Notes: generated from the letters alone by a model not told the origin. 64,000 bases of DNA from Agrypnia vestita (GCA_016648135.1 JADDOH010004207.1:124001-188000), one strand, 5' to 3'. Counted from the first letter of the stretch, positions 1 through 10,852 are shown. Numbers and translations are program-made.

Positions 1-436
1 TTGAAGAATCTATCACCAATAAAACAAAATTTCATGTGACATTTTTAATTCCAGTTTAGCACATAAAGATTCGCTAATAAAAACACCCCACCATCCTGAA
101 TTCATAATGCAATCACAAACAAATTATTATACCTATTTGTTTAACCTTATATATATTTCACATCTCCATTTTCTAAACTATGTTTTATCTTATATCTTCA
201 CACCTCTTTTTTCTAAATTACTGTTATAACTTTCAACAACAATCTATACTATGTAAATTCTGTAATTTTTTGCTGTTCCATTCTTTGGATTTTTTTGTAT
301 ATATTATTATGTAAAAGGTACTTCTGTACCGTATATTAAATAAATAAATAGATAAATAAGTAAATTAATTTATTAATTAATAAACAAATATAAGAAAATA
401 TATTCGTAAATTTTTAACCTTTGATATATTTTATAC
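1..436 (+). repeat. A+T-rich stretch, possible retroelement 3' tail
   Basis: No gene is seen. From about 120 the sequence is T-rich and ends near 330-395 in a run built from AATAAATA and GATAAATAAG units just after a small palindrome (GGTACTTCTGTACC). This resembles the 3' UTR and A-rich tail of the non-LTR relics at 54.0 and 60.6 kb. The assignment is inference from layout; no coding part precedes it in the window. Confidence 0.3.
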
Positions 437-973
437 ATGTCTGGTCATCACAATCTGGGTATTTGGAGACTTCTCACGATTGAGTTTGATTCAAGCTTCA
501 GTCTCAAAAGTTTTCACAAATGTTACAAAACGAATTACATATTCCTACTCTCTTTGACTAACATTCCCGGATATTCCCAGACATACCTTAACCCTATTAT
601 GACGAACGTAGCAAGGCAGACGTACAAATCTCTAGAGGCCATAGTTTTGGACGTGCATTATGGACCCCGGGGTGGAATATCTAAGAGAAGGTCCTATATT
701 TCAACCCTTAACGACGTCAAGGGGTACATAATCTAAGTATTTAGTAATACGAGTTCAGAACTAAGGGAGAGGTTAATATTTAAATACACCATGGCAAAAG
801 GAAACACACTTTTACTTTGAAAATTATATGAATTACCCATGTTGACTCATTATATATTAAATTTACTAAAATTTTACTTCTATATGCGTAAATAATTGGA
901 TATTTTTCATTTCATTACTAATAATTTTATGTCTTTCAAGCGATATTTTTTGTGTTACTATATAGTAAATGAA
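437..973. other. No recognisable gene; chance 99-codon frame
   Basis: A frame of 99 codons runs 437-736 on the plus strand, but it shows no domain, no repeats and no codon pattern that I recognise. The rest is A+T-rich unique-looking sequence leading up to an M1 repeat. Confidence 0.4.
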
Positions 974-1150
974 GGGTATAAAAGCAAAGTAGCAAGCAAT
1001 ATCCAAAAAAAAAGAAAAAAAAATTGATTGCAATCACCGAGGATAACTAATTTGGAATGTGCTGAAGTCAAGATTTATAGGAAATATTGCTCCATCCCTC
1101 CCAAAATCATGTTTCCAAATCACTATTAAAAGCAAAGGTTGCAATATACA
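974..1150 (+). repeat. M1 foldback repeat, left half
   Basis: The segment starts with GGGTATAAAAGCAAAG, then a CAATATCC-plus-poly(A) block, then CACCGAGGATAACTAATTT and a TTTATAGGAAAT motif. These are the left-arm signatures shared with the M1 copies at 5.2, 6.3, 13.5 and 14.6 kb. The right arm is missing; instead a second AAAAGCAAAGGTTGCAATAT appears in direct orientation near 1130, so this copy is rearranged. Confidence 0.7.
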
Positions 1151-1445
1151 ATTTAAATAATTAACTCTAGGATATTTCACGTGACAAAATGGCCGCTTCA
1201 TACTAAAGTGAGAATCGATGTCAATTTTAAACTAAAACGTCATAGCAAAGCATATATTTGGTAGCAAACACAAGAATATCTATATTTATAATTTAAATAT
1301 ATATTTATACCAAAAGAAAAACTCCGGTGGTAATTGTCTTTTTTAAATCTTACTTTTATTAAGAAGTAGGATTTATAGATAACTGAGAAATTTTCTCGAG
1401 TAATGACCGGTTTTTTATAACTATATCCAATAAAATTAGAATGCA

Positions 1446-1600
1446 CTCATCGAGGATTACTAATATACAATGTACTGAATTCGAGATTTTACAGGAAATA
1501 TAGCCTTTAAATTTATAGGAAATATGATTTTGGAAGGGACAAAAACATGAAAAAATTTAAAATTCAGTACATTTTAAAAGTAATAATTCAATCATTTTTC
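1446..1600 (+). repeat. M1 repeat, internal fragment
   Basis: It contains CATCGAGGATTACTAATAT, then ATGTACTGAATTCGAGATTT and TATAGGAAATATGATTTTGG in the same order as the core of complete M1 copies, and then the start of the complementary arm (CAGTACATTTTAAA). Both TATAAAAG ends are absent. It is probably a truncated second copy rather than part of the one at 974. Confidence 0.6.
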
Positions 1601-2690
1601 AAACTTTTTTATCCTATTTCATTTTAAGTCTGTCCGGTTGTTTATTAAAAAGTGTTAGAATTACGTACTGTTTGGTCAGGTCTCCGTAATTTTTTTGTTT
1701 TTCTTATTTTTTATTTTTTTATTCGAAATTTGTCGTGTCGTATATTTGTGTTCTATTCGTATTTTTAATCTGCCCTTTGCGCATTCTTCCAATGTCAGTT
1801 TTTACTGAAGTTGTTTTTGTGATTGATGACATATTATACATTTAACACAATCATAATCAGTGAGATTTAAAACTTTAAATCAGTCCTTACAAACATATTT
1901 TTATTTTTTAATTGCAATAGTTTTAATTATTCTTATTTGTAGTTGTTTTATTTTGTCCAATTATTGCAACTGGGTCATGGGTATGGAAGGTAAAAAACAC
2001 ATTTAAAGCAATCAAACCTTTGATTTATTGCGAAAAGTCACTGGACACGAATTTAATCAGAGCACTGCTCTTAAAATCACACTTAATTTCGTAATTCCTA
2101 CTTGACACATTCTTCTACACTATTTATCTAGAAATCCCAGTTCACTGGTTTGTATCACTCTAATTACTATATATCACTTCTCACACGTCGGTAGGTACTT
2201 TATTGATTTATTATCCCTGGAACACATATGCGCTAGTAATACTCTGAGCAGCGCATGGTTTCACTTCTATGATATTAGCCTGTTGTCAACAATTCCATTC
2301 CACGCAGCGCGGCGCCCTTGTATTTGACTATGTTTATGACATGTTCTCGATGTTTCCAGAATCCGGTGGACCATTCCAGAACTTTCTAGTAATTTATAAT
2401 TTTAGTGTAAGAGGTAAATAGTGGTGTGACATCATCGATTACATGTAATTCTTTCTCTTTTTCTACCATCTTATGACAATATGTTTGAAATGTTAGTCCG
2501 TAACTTTTTAAGCCGTAGTTCATAATTGAGTCTTCCATACCAAAGTATGAACAATATATTACAATAAAGAGATATATTTTTCCTTCTGATCTTTCTAATT
2601 GACTCGCCTAATTTGTTTTGAATAATATTTTAGACAATTAAACTGAGCGAACTTCAGAGTTAAAAACAATATTTCGCAATCAAAGTTTGC
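1601..2690. other. A+T-rich spacer with a dispersed repeat and a heat-shock-like site
   Basis: No gene is seen. Bases 2038-2110 (TCACTGGA, GAATTTAATC, TCGTAATTC) resemble 26.41-26.48 kb in order and spacing, so this is probably part of a dispersed repeat. A modestly G+C-richer stretch follows at 2220-2400. Confidence 0.4.
2374..2386. promoter_or_regulatory. Heat-shock-element-like triple (TTCnnGAAnnTTC)
   Basis: The sequence TTCCAGAACTTTC has three perfectly spaced alternating pentamers, the pattern bound by heat shock factor trimers. A fourth and fifth unit (TTCCAGAA) sit at 2354-2361. No core promoter or gene is seen beside it, so function is unproven; about one such site is expected by chance in a window this size. 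Confidence 0.35.
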
Positions 2691-3015
2691 AGTTCGGGAA
2701 ACGGGTTAGCCGCCCGGAGCGGCATCACATACCGCCCGTTAGTTGACACCCCTGGGATACTAGTTTGAGTGACGCAGCCCCCCACGTCTCCATTAGCTCT
2801 AATAGATAATTTTCGATTGCCTTTGAGCAGGGGCGACACAACATAGTAATAATAATGGTGGGGCGGGCGGTAAAATACTTAGTCGGGATGAAATAATCAC
2901 CATCACGTCGTGGTCTCTGGGGGCAGATGTGATGGTGGCGGCGGTGAAACTTTGAACGGCTTCAACACGCCGTTGATCCTGTGGGATGACACGCGGTAAT
3001 GGCGAATGAATTAAT
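2690..3015. other. G+C-rich unique island
   Basis: A block rich in G+C within A+T-rich surroundings, with strings such as GCCGCCCGGAGCGG, GGGGCGGGCGG and GGTGGCGGCGG. Frames are interrupted and no repeat match was noticed elsewhere in the window. It could be a cis-regulatory element of a neighbouring gene; nothing in the sequence proves that. Confidence 0.3.
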
Positions 3016-3749
3016 TTTTAATATGCTTTCCTGCAACTGTGACGGGCGATATGCTGAAAATGAGACCTATTATGCGATTATACAAAAACTTTATCATAAG
3101 TATTGAAAATTTAAGTGAGAATGGTTGCTAACCAACTTTAAATCGTTTTAGATTCTAAATGGAAAAATGATTTTTAAATACATATTCAATAATACCGTAC
3201 TAAAAATATATTTTTTATTTTTCACAATATGGCGTCTGGTTGTCGCCATATTAAATTCTGTTATGATACTCGCAAGATTAAGAAAAATCGATTGACCTAA
3301 AAGTTATCAAAATTGGCCCATGCGTTTGGTCTCTAGAGTGCCACAAAGGAACAAACATAGGATACATATTATATAGACTGATGAACACATTACCCTCTTT
3401 TGCGTCACGCAGTCGAATAATAATACCGTAACTGGAAACTTAATTTACTTTATTCTAAATTTTACTCTAATTTTCTTAATAAAACATATTTTCGATGTGT
3501 TATTTGCTCGTTTATCAATAATATTGTACACACTGGTTTCATATCAAATTATCCAAAAAATGTTTAATGCGTTGTCTTTGATCATGAGCAGAAGACACCG
3601 ATATTACTCTCCATATATCTACATATGGATAATATCATTTACTTACATAATACATCATTTGACGGGTTTAAAACAAAAGGCACCGATATCCAAAAAATTC
3701 AAAAATGTTTTAAATACAGTCATTAATTTAGAATAAACTGAATTAATAT
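3016..3749. other. No recognisable gene
   Basis: A+T-rich sequence. A 79-codon plus-strand frame (3497-3736) has no recognisable features and looks like a chance frame. Confidence 0.4.
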
Positions 3750-3895
3750 ATTTATACCTTTCAAAATCATGTTGCCTATAAATGTATAGGCTATTTTTCC
3801 TATAAAAACTCGAATTCATTACATTTTATATAAGTAATCCTCGATGACTGCATTAATTTTTTTTGGATATTACTGTCTTTGCTTTTATACCCATC
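3750..3895 (+). repeat. M1 foldback repeat, right half
   Basis: The order TTTCAAAATCATGTT, CTATAAATGTATAGG, ATTCATTACATTTTATA, GTAATCCTCGATGACTGCAT, TTTTTTTTGGATATTACTG and CTTTGCTTTTATACCC is the reverse complement of the M1 left arm. Only this half is present. The piece at 974 has the opposite half, so the two could be remnants of one broken or expanded element. Confidence 0.65.
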
Positions 3896-4859
3896 ATTGT
3901 GTAACAAATTTTTTAGACATGATAATATTCATACTTCTTATCAAATTTCTATAAAATTTAAAAAAATGTATTTTTGTAATTTCTCAGCCCAGTGTGAAAG
4001 CCTTGTTAATTTTTTTTTAAATTCTTAGTTTTTTTAAACGGATTTAAAAAAAATGGTGGCTATTCAATACTTTATGAAAGTTCTGGGGAAAAAAATAAAA
4101 AATTAAAAAATGGTAGTGAAATGAACTTACAGAATATGCCTACCACATAACAGAAAACATAATTTTCTTTAACATACAAACGAAATCTTATGCAGTTTAA
4201 TTTTTACATACAGTTCTCGAGCTTATTTTTTTATATATTCATGTGAATGCTTTTCTCATTTATAGTTTAAGACATAAATACATTACATAGTTTAAGATTC
4301 TTATAATTAATTATGGAAAGGCTTCGCAGAGCCTGAAGCTACACAAAATTTGGATTGAATGGTAAATAAAGTATATCACAGGGTAGGTGATGGGGTACTC
4401 AGGTGTATAAGGGAAGGTAACTTTGTTTGGCGCAGGGTCCTAAAATGTAACTATGCAATATTTGTCTTAGAACAGTCGAAGGGAATTGTATAGAGAAAAG
4501 AGAAACAAGAAAACAGAGAGACATAACATTTTATAAAACTACAAAAATCTTTTATAATTTCGTCTCAGAATCTTATGACAAGATTGGTTAGAATATTCTT
4601 CGATGTTTCAATAGATAAATTTCATTTTTTTTCTTGTTTAAAATATATTTTAGAAAATAAAACAGGTAGGGATATCGCTGCATAGTTAAACGAGACGACA
4701 ACACTTGGAAAAGAAAATTGATAAAATAAAATATTTGTCATCTTGTGTAAACGAGGCGATATCGTGTTTGATGTGTGAGTGAAATTGGTAATAGATTTTT
4801 ATCACAAGCCGTGACAGCTTCCAGGGTATCGTTCTGGAATATGGGAAGACCATACATTA
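3896..4859. other. No recognisable gene
   Basis: A+T-rich sequence with long T and A runs (3960-4110). No open frame of note and no repeat copy recognised. Confidence 0.4.
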
Positions 4860-4926
4860 GGGGGTAATCACGCACGCCGCAGAGGCCTCCGGAGGCTCGG
4901 GGGGCTCAAGGGGGCGATTACCGAAG
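4860..4926. promoter_or_regulatory. G+C-rich palindromic site flanked by GGTAATC/GATTACC
   Basis: GCCTCCGGAGGC at 4885-4896 is a perfect 12-bp palindrome in a short G+C-rich block. The block is bracketed by GGTAATC (4863-4869) and its exact inverse GATTACC (4916-4922). TAATC is the core recognised by Bicoid/Otd-type homeodomains, so an enhancer element is possible but not demonstrated. Confidence 0.3.
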
Positions 4927-5248
4927 TAATAAAGTATCGTAGGTACCTACCTACGTATTGCTCGCATTTCTCATATTTACTACTCGCGGAAGCAATCGGC
5001 AATAGGCGATCAAAGATAAGATATAAAAAAACGTGGTGCGATCATTACGATTTATGGTAAATGATAAACTTGTTAAACCAAAATAAACATGTAAAAGTGT
5101 GAATCTTTCTTTCGATTAAAATTAAAAACCATGTCACCTGTTTCACTCTTTAGACTCACCTTTTTTTAGTGAAAAACCAATGCATTTCAAGAAAACAAAA
5201 ATTATTTACCTTAAATAGGACATACTATAAAAAATAAATATTAATTTT
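4927..5248. other. No recognisable gene
   Basis: A+T-rich sequence. It includes GTAGGTACCTACCTACG at about 4939-4955, a string type frequent in lepidopteran genomes. Confidence 0.4.
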
Positions 5249-5453
5249 GGAGTATAAAAGCAAAGTTAGCAATATCCAAAAAAAAATTGAATGCAGTTAT
5301 CGAGGATTATTAATTTATAAAGTATCCAATTTTAAATTTTATAGGAAACACGGCCTTTACATGTGTAGAAAACATGATTTTGGATGGGACAGATACACAA
5401 AATATAGAGTTTTTTTTTTTGGAATATTGCTACCTTTGCTTTTATACTCCACA
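5249..5453. repeat. M1 foldback MITE, complete copy
   Basis: About 205 bp bounded by inverted ends: GGAGTATAAAAGCAAAG at the left and CTTTGCTTTTATACTCC at the right, with GCAATATCC / GGAATATTGC just inside. The middle has the family motifs TCGAGGATTATTAATTTAT and ATAGGAAACA. The 77-codon frame over it is incidental. It is non-coding and would need a transposase supplied elsewhere; a DNA-transposon origin is inferred from terminal inverted repeats and size. Confidence 0.75.
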
Positions 5454-6256
5454 ATTGACAAATTAATAAATACCAGCTAGTGGATGCCAAGACTTTTAAT
5501 CTTATTTGTGACGAAAAATAGATGTATTTTTATACAAATTTATCTGAAGCTTGGAAATAAATTTGAGGATTACCAGAGACTTCAACTGTATAAGACTTGT
5601 ATATTATTTGAAGAAAATCCTTGACAATTGTACGTATTAATGTGGTAAAAAATTAAAGAAATCTGTGCCAAATCACCAACATAGATTTCCTTAACTATGT
5701 AACAAAAACGTGATCAAACCTAGAAAAGATACACAGTTCCGTATTCAAGTTGCTTACGAATTTATACAAAAATTATATTGAAATTTAATGGTTGTATAAA
5801 AGCTAATTAATCTTAATATTGATTTTTAATGATTGTCTAACATTTTACAGATGATAAGTCAGAAATATTGAAAAAAATGCACTTGTTTCTTTGATAAACT
5901 TTATTTCCATAACTAATATAAATATTAGGACTCTGTTGCTTGAAATTTTTTAACTCAATATATGTATTTAAAAAAAACTAACATATATTAAATTTTATAA
6001 TCAATTTTAATAAAAACATTTATTTTATCACGATTCAAAGTTAAATGCAGTTATATTCTTATATTGTTCATTTTATTCTTCAAATCAATAAAAAAATATT
6101 AATCTTAATCATTTTAAATATAAATGAAAAATTATAGTAAATCATTTATAATAAAAAAATAAATGATAAATTCTCATTAAAAATTATGCTGGTCCTCGAA
6201 ATATTTTAATTCTGTTGTACAATCTGTTGGCTAGATCTTATATATTATAAATATCT
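5454..6256. other. A+T-rich spacer, no gene
   Basis: Extremely A+T-rich with short A and T runs. No open frame, no repeat signature and no G+C-rich block seen. Confidence 0.45.
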
Positions 6257-6514
6257 GATGTATAAAAGCAAATGCAGCAATATCTAAAAAAATTAAAAAA
6301 ATGTTTTGAATACAATCACGGAGGATAACAAATTAAAAACATACTAAATTTTATATTTTATATCCCTTGCAAAATCATGTTTTCTCTAAATTATAGGCTA
6401 TATCTAAATTATAGTTTCCAATAAAATTTAGTATTCAGAAAATTAAAAATTAATAATCCTCGACAACTGCATACATTTTTTTTTGGATATTGCTTCCATT
6501 GATTTTATACCTCA
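6257..6514. repeat. M1 foldback MITE, complete copy
   Basis: It begins ATGTATAAAAGCAAATGCAG and ends TTGATTTTATACCTCA. Inside are CAATCACGGAGGATAACAAA on the left arm and TAATAATCCTCGACAACTGC on the right arm, which are mutual inverse complements with mismatches. It also carries the CTTGCAAAATCATGTTTTC core found at 1.1, 3.75 and 13.65 kb. It is more diverged than the 5.2 kb copy. Confidence 0.72.
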
Positions 6515-7340
6515 CGTACGTGATATATTTCGACGACATATAAATCGAACATTAACAAAATTATAATTTCTTTAATAATAGCACAATAATTTGTAGTGAC
6601 ATTATCGATATAATTAATAAAAATAATAAAATACTAACGAAACTAACTGCTAATCAATTTGAGAATCACATTTCTATCAAGATTGAATAATATCGTAATG
6701 ACGAGGACATTAATGTCCTAAAAAACAAATAAATTAAATTAAAAATTAAGGTGATTGAGGATCTAAGCGATTTACCGAACGATTGACTGGCTTCTGTCTT
6801 TATTGAGGTACATTAGATTATCCCTCTTACCTTCGGCGTCCTGGATAACCTATATCGTTCACTTGTTTTAATCGATAATATGATTGGTATAGATTAAGTT
6901 GATTGAGGAGGGTAAGACGTTTTTGATTCGTCATACGCAGAGCCGCATCGGCCGTACGAGATAAGTGACGGCCGGAGGTGTGAAATTTTTACCCATGTTT
7001 CCTGTGTGTTGGCGTCTATTTCACGTTTTTTATGGGGAAAATTGGAGCTCAAAATCTGAAAATATCAAAAGGATGGGAAATATTAAAATAATGCGCGTCA
7101 TCAAACGTATCCCCAGTTATGCGGGGAGCTATTGTCCTTTCCATACCCAAGGGTCTTTGTGCTTTGTGGAGTGTTTTTTCTTGTACAGCAATATAAATGG
7201 TTTTCAACGCAAATTTCAAAGCAGAAGGTACACAAAGAGGGAAAGTCGTACAAATAAAGTAAAAAAAATATATATATGTTGACATTTTTTTCTTATTTTT
7301 GATACTTCAACTTTAGTGTTCATATAGTGCTAATATAGAA
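6515..7340. other. Spacer with a modest G+C-rich patch, no gene
   Basis: Between 6830 and 7000 the sequence is less A+T-rich (CTTCGGCGTCCTGG, GAGCCGCATCGGCCGTACG). CCCTCTTACC near 6825 and GAGGGTAAG near 6910 form a loose inverted pair. A plus-strand frame of 105 codons (6965-7282) and an overlapping minus frame show no recognisable protein. Confidence 0.35.
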
Positions 7341-7845
7341 GGAGTAAAAAACTAACCCCTAAAAACCAAGTTTTTACTTTACTCCCTTTCTTTGTAAATT
7401 AAGTTTACCATCATATAATTAATTAATTGATTGACTGAAAATGAAACATGTCTAGACAAATATCTATGTCAGAAATCTCTAAAAATATCGCTTTATTATT
7501 TGATTTCTTCCCAAAAAACCAAAATTCGTAGTGAAGTACCTATTATACCTACTGACGGAGTAATTCAAATTTTAAACATTCCATGACCTTATCGGGCCGC
7601 GGATTTTTGAAATAATTCCAATTTGAAAAAACCATTAAAAATTTGAAAAATCCGAAATTATCCTACAATTATTATTATTTTTTAACGAAAATTTGATCAA
7701 TCTTTTTGATCGTCGCCACGAGTCTGCTTGCAAAGTTTCAGTTCGATTGGATCACGGGAAAAGGGTTAAAAATCGATCCAAAGTTTTTTTTTTTCAAGAA
7801 AACAAGCAAGCAGACGCAACGAGTTAAAAGAAAGGAAGTAAAAAG
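7341..7845 (+). repeat. R-family 0.5 kb repeat, copy 1
   Basis: It opens with AAAAAACTAACCCCTAAAAA and CCAAGTTTTTACTTTACTCC, and closes with CAGACGCAACGAGTT followed by GGAAGTAAAAAG. Shared landmarks with the 43.9 kb copy are GTGAAGTACCTATTATACC, CTGACGGAGTAATTCAAATT, GATCGTCGCCACGAGTCTGC and ATCGATCCAAAGTTTTTT. TACTCCCTTTC near the left end and its imperfect inverse at the right end act like near-terminal inverted repeats. Non-coding; class uncertain. Confidence 0.75.
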
Positions 7846-8166
7846 AGTCTTTATGTTACTTCAAATACTAGGTACGATACACGTTTATCCAAAAATTTAA
7901 TGTTCTTAACTGATTTATAATAAATTATACTGAATTGTGAAATATATGTACTGTTTTGCTATAATTATAATTATAATTATACAAGCTATAATTATGCTAT
8001 ATTTATAGGAGAAGAAATATAGGAACTTAAAGAAAAAACTGTAGCTTTTTCCAATCAGGGCATTTATCATTCCGAACGAATGCCAGCGAAGATCTGTAGA
8101 ATGCAACTTAATTTGCGATACAGTTTAACGAGGGTGTGAACCGTAGCACCAAATTACCCTTCAAAC
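7846..8166. other. No recognisable gene
   Basis: A+T-rich, including an imperfect TTATAA/ATTATAATTATAATTATA simple stretch near 7960-7985. No supported feature. Confidence 0.4.
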
Positions 8167-8228
8167 GGCACTTTGTGTAGTTTTCAGCACTGACCGTACC
8201 TAGGTCGGAAAACAAAGTACAAAGTGCC
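8167..8228. other. Hairpin-forming segment (62 nt)
   Basis: GGCACTTTGT at the left pairs perfectly with ACAAAGTGCC at the right (10 bp). After a small internal loop GTTTTC pairs with GAAAAC, and GACC with GGTC near the apex. The shape is like a small structured RNA or a cruciform. No promoter or homologous copy was found in the window. Confidence 0.4.
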
Positions 8229-8694
8229 ATTAGGCATGTTTGCAGCGGCCTGTTGCCTTCTCAATATCGTATTATAATCTTCTATCCTGAATAAATTTGC
8301 CCAGTAAGTATAATTGCTTTCATGTTTGCATATCTTAACAAGGCCTTATAGCCAGGCAAAGCTGACGTCGAAACATGCGTAACTACCAAAATATTTTAAT
8401 TACCCGGCACATCTGGGCAATTTGGAACATATTTGGGGCATCAGAGTCAAAGAACATTATTAATCTTCAAATAAACCCGATTTTTTACAATTTTATTATC
8501 ACTTAGAGGAAAACGGTCATACCTCTAATAAAAATGGATGTCTTAAATATGATGATTTGGAATCATCATAAATAAGTAAAGCACATAAAAGGTAGCATAA
8601 TATCATAAATAAAAAACTAAATTTAAGCACCCTTTATATCCTAATGTCATTTTCTCATATATTTTCATGTTACTACGATTTTTACGATCAAAAA
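8229..8694. other. No recognisable gene
   Basis: Mixed A+T-rich sequence. A GACGTCGAAACATG string at 8364-8377 recalls the ends of Penelope-like copies elsewhere but lacks the CTGANGA core and stem. Confidence 0.35.
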
Positions 8695-9012
8695 AATTTA
8701 CGATCAATTGTTTAAATAATATTTTTTATATTTTCGTTCTGAAAACACAATTACTGGGTTTTGACCACAGAGGGGTAACTATTAAGATTAAGATAAATTA
8801 CAGAAGTCTAAATGAGATGAAGTTATTTATATGGGAAATAGGAAGAACCAGAGGTGTCTTTAGCATAGTCCATTCAAATATAAGAAAGAGTGTGATTTAG
8901 AACATATATACAATGTTCAAAAATTTTATAATGTGTAGATATTCTTTGTGTAAAGTGATGTTGAATTGCGCAAAGTTATCACTTAAGCTAGCTCATACAG
9001 CTCATAAGCCCT
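8695..9012 (+). repeat. F-family repeat, longest copy
   Basis: Landmarks TTACTGGGTTTTGACCACAG, AGGGGTAACTATTAAG and GAAGTCTAAATGAGATGAAG match 18.56-18.66 kb. AGGTGTCTTTAGCATAGTCC and TTTATAATGTGTAG match 14.52-14.60 kb. The tail ATCACTTAAGCTAGCTCATA resembles CTGGCTTAAGTGATCA at 18.7 kb in inverse sense. No protein or terminal repeats could be defined, so the class is unknown. Confidence 0.55.
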
Positions 9013-9427
9013 AGGCCATCCTATTAAAACTTCCATACAGGTTTCTCACACAAATAAATGTTAACTCGCGGCCGAAAATAAGCTTACGAGACCCACGCCC
9101 ACGTTACGTTACCATTTGGCGCTGTTCATGCGCTAACACTAATATAACACGGTTTTGCGATAATTTTATTTGTTGTAAAATTTTAATTTTAATTAGCATT
9201 TGTAAAAAACTGAAGCAACTTTAAAATGATTTTATTTCATAGATAATTTGGATTAACAGAGACGGATTCATTAATTTAGTATTGTAGGTTAACGTATATA
9301 ATTATACGTTTCTTACTGAATTAACGCAATATTTTTTTATAATTAAGTCTGTCATTTTCGATGTTCCAACTAAGTTCAAAATGTAAATAATTTAATTTGC
9401 AATTTTGAATAAATATATATTTTTTTA
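9013..9427. other. No recognisable gene
   Basis: Starts with a short G+C-richer patch (ACTCGCGGCCG near 9064), then A+T-rich sequence without open frames or repeat landmarks. Confidence 0.4.
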
Positions 9428-9542
9428 AATATAGATGCGATCACGGAATACGTGTCACGTCAATATTTTTACAATTTTCAAACTAAGCTAAACGCTTTTG
9501 CTATGAAAATAGGACTATCTTGCTAGTCTGGTGTGAGGTTAT
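9428..9542 (-). repeat. SINE2 3' part, truncated copy
   Basis: Read on the minus strand it runs CACCAGACTAGC, CAAAAGCGTTTAGCTTAGTT, GAAAATTGTAAAAATATTGA, GTGACACGTATTCCGTG, then an A+T tail. That matches the part downstream of the tRNA-like head of the SINE2 copy at 16.56 kb. The tRNA-like head itself is absent, as expected for a 5'-truncated copy. Confidence 0.65.
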
Positions 9543-10393
9543 TTATATATTTTTTTAGTCTTTTGTGAATAGCTATCTAAAAGCAATTAAATAATCCGTG
9601 CGCCATTGTTGCTCATAACTGATTTAGATAAGGAACTTTGAGCTACATTTTCAACCATTTTAAGGTTAAGCACATGATTTTTAACTGCCATTCGTGTGTT
9701 GAATAATATCTTGTTATAAATCTTACGAAAAATTGGCATTTAATGTGCGGTTCATCATTCATCAGAAAAGTCCAATTAAGGTGTATCCAAACAAGCTCAA
9801 AATATTAATAGTGGCGTCTAAAGTGCGGTTAAGCTAAAAAAATACGAATAACAAAAAAAACCTAGTACCGGCCCTGGTCAGGGATCGAAGTACCATTTTG
9901 ATTCGCTAAAGTATTGGGGTACGGAAAGCCTGGAGGTATTCCGAGGGCGTGCTCTATCGGATTTATAGGCACCGATCCAATCTATGAAATGTTAGACTGG
10001 CGTCTTTTCGGGTATTGGATTTATGGCCGTAATTTGTTTCCTATTACGGAAAAATTTTTGTAAACGCTCACAAACAAAATCAATCGCGAAAGCTTTTTAT
10101 TTTATAAACGGATTCAAAAAAAAATCTGCAGTATTTTTAGAATATCATGTTTCATCCCTTACCGTCAAGCAATTAATTATTATCTTAAAAATGTTATAAA
10201 TTGTACAGGTATAATTTTATTCGTTGAAGATTTTGTTTATATTGTGATGTATGCTTGGTAGTTTAGTAGTACGGTGTATAAACCAAGTATTTTGGGATTA
10301 GATCAAAAAATATTAGAAAAATATTTTTATTGCGTTTGCATAAAGCATAAATTTTTACACTTTAGCGTTTAATGATGTATGGTTTAATGATGT
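9543..10393. other. No recognisable gene
   Basis: A+T-rich apart from a mixed-composition patch at 9865-10030 (GTACCGGCCCTGG, GGGTATTGGATTTATGG). No supported feature. Confidence 0.4.
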
Positions 10394-10852
10394 ATGTATG
10401 GAAGCGAAGCCTGGAGCTGGCAGAAGAGGTACGAAAGTAGATTGAATGCAGTGGAGATGAGATCCCTCAGACGTATGTGTGGCTAATCAATTTATGATAG
10501 AGTAAAGAATGCAGATATTAGGAATGAATGTAAAGCTGATCTTATCATGATTAATAGAATTAAAAAAGGGTCGCTCAGATGCTCTGGACATATTGAGCGA
10601 ATGAATGAGGAAAGAATGGTAAGAAAGATATATAATGCAAGTGTTGATGGCGCCAGAAAGAGAGGGCGACCGCTGAAGACGTGGCTTGACCAGATCAACC
10701 AGATACTGGAAGATGGTCCCGTTAGAAGCCTCAACAACCGGCGAGCTTGCATGCGAAGATGTATGAATGTGGATGAGGCGAGAGTTGTATGTCAGGACAG
10801 AAGAATGTGGCGCTCTATCCTCTCTGCCTACCCCCACGGGGAAACGGCGTGA
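10394..10852 (+). pseudogene. Non-LTR retrotransposon polymerase, C-terminal part, one stop codon
   Basis: Reading from ATG at 10394 gives YGSEAWSWQKRYE, then SLRRMCG, one TAA stop at 10484-10486, then an open frame to TGA at 10850-10852. Recognisable blocks are LRCSGHIERMNEERM, KRGRPLKTWLDQI and the end block CQDRRMWRSILSAYP. YGSE-W, (W/C)xGHxxRM and GRPxKxW in this order mark the region after the reverse-transcriptase domain in many insect non-LTR polymerases. The RT and endonuclease domains are missing by 5' truncation. Only one nonsense codon in about 150 codons makes this the youngest of its family here; relatives lie at 25.8, 46.4, 50.6, 62.5 and 62.8 kb. Clade not assigned. Confidence 0.85.

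Noticed and set aside
8350..8380. GACGTCGAAACATG as another hammerhead
   Set aside because: It lacks a CTGANGA box and a stem II between the boxes.
10487..10837. 116- and 86-codon minus frames
   Set aside because: Antisense shadows of the polymerase C-terminus on the plus strand.
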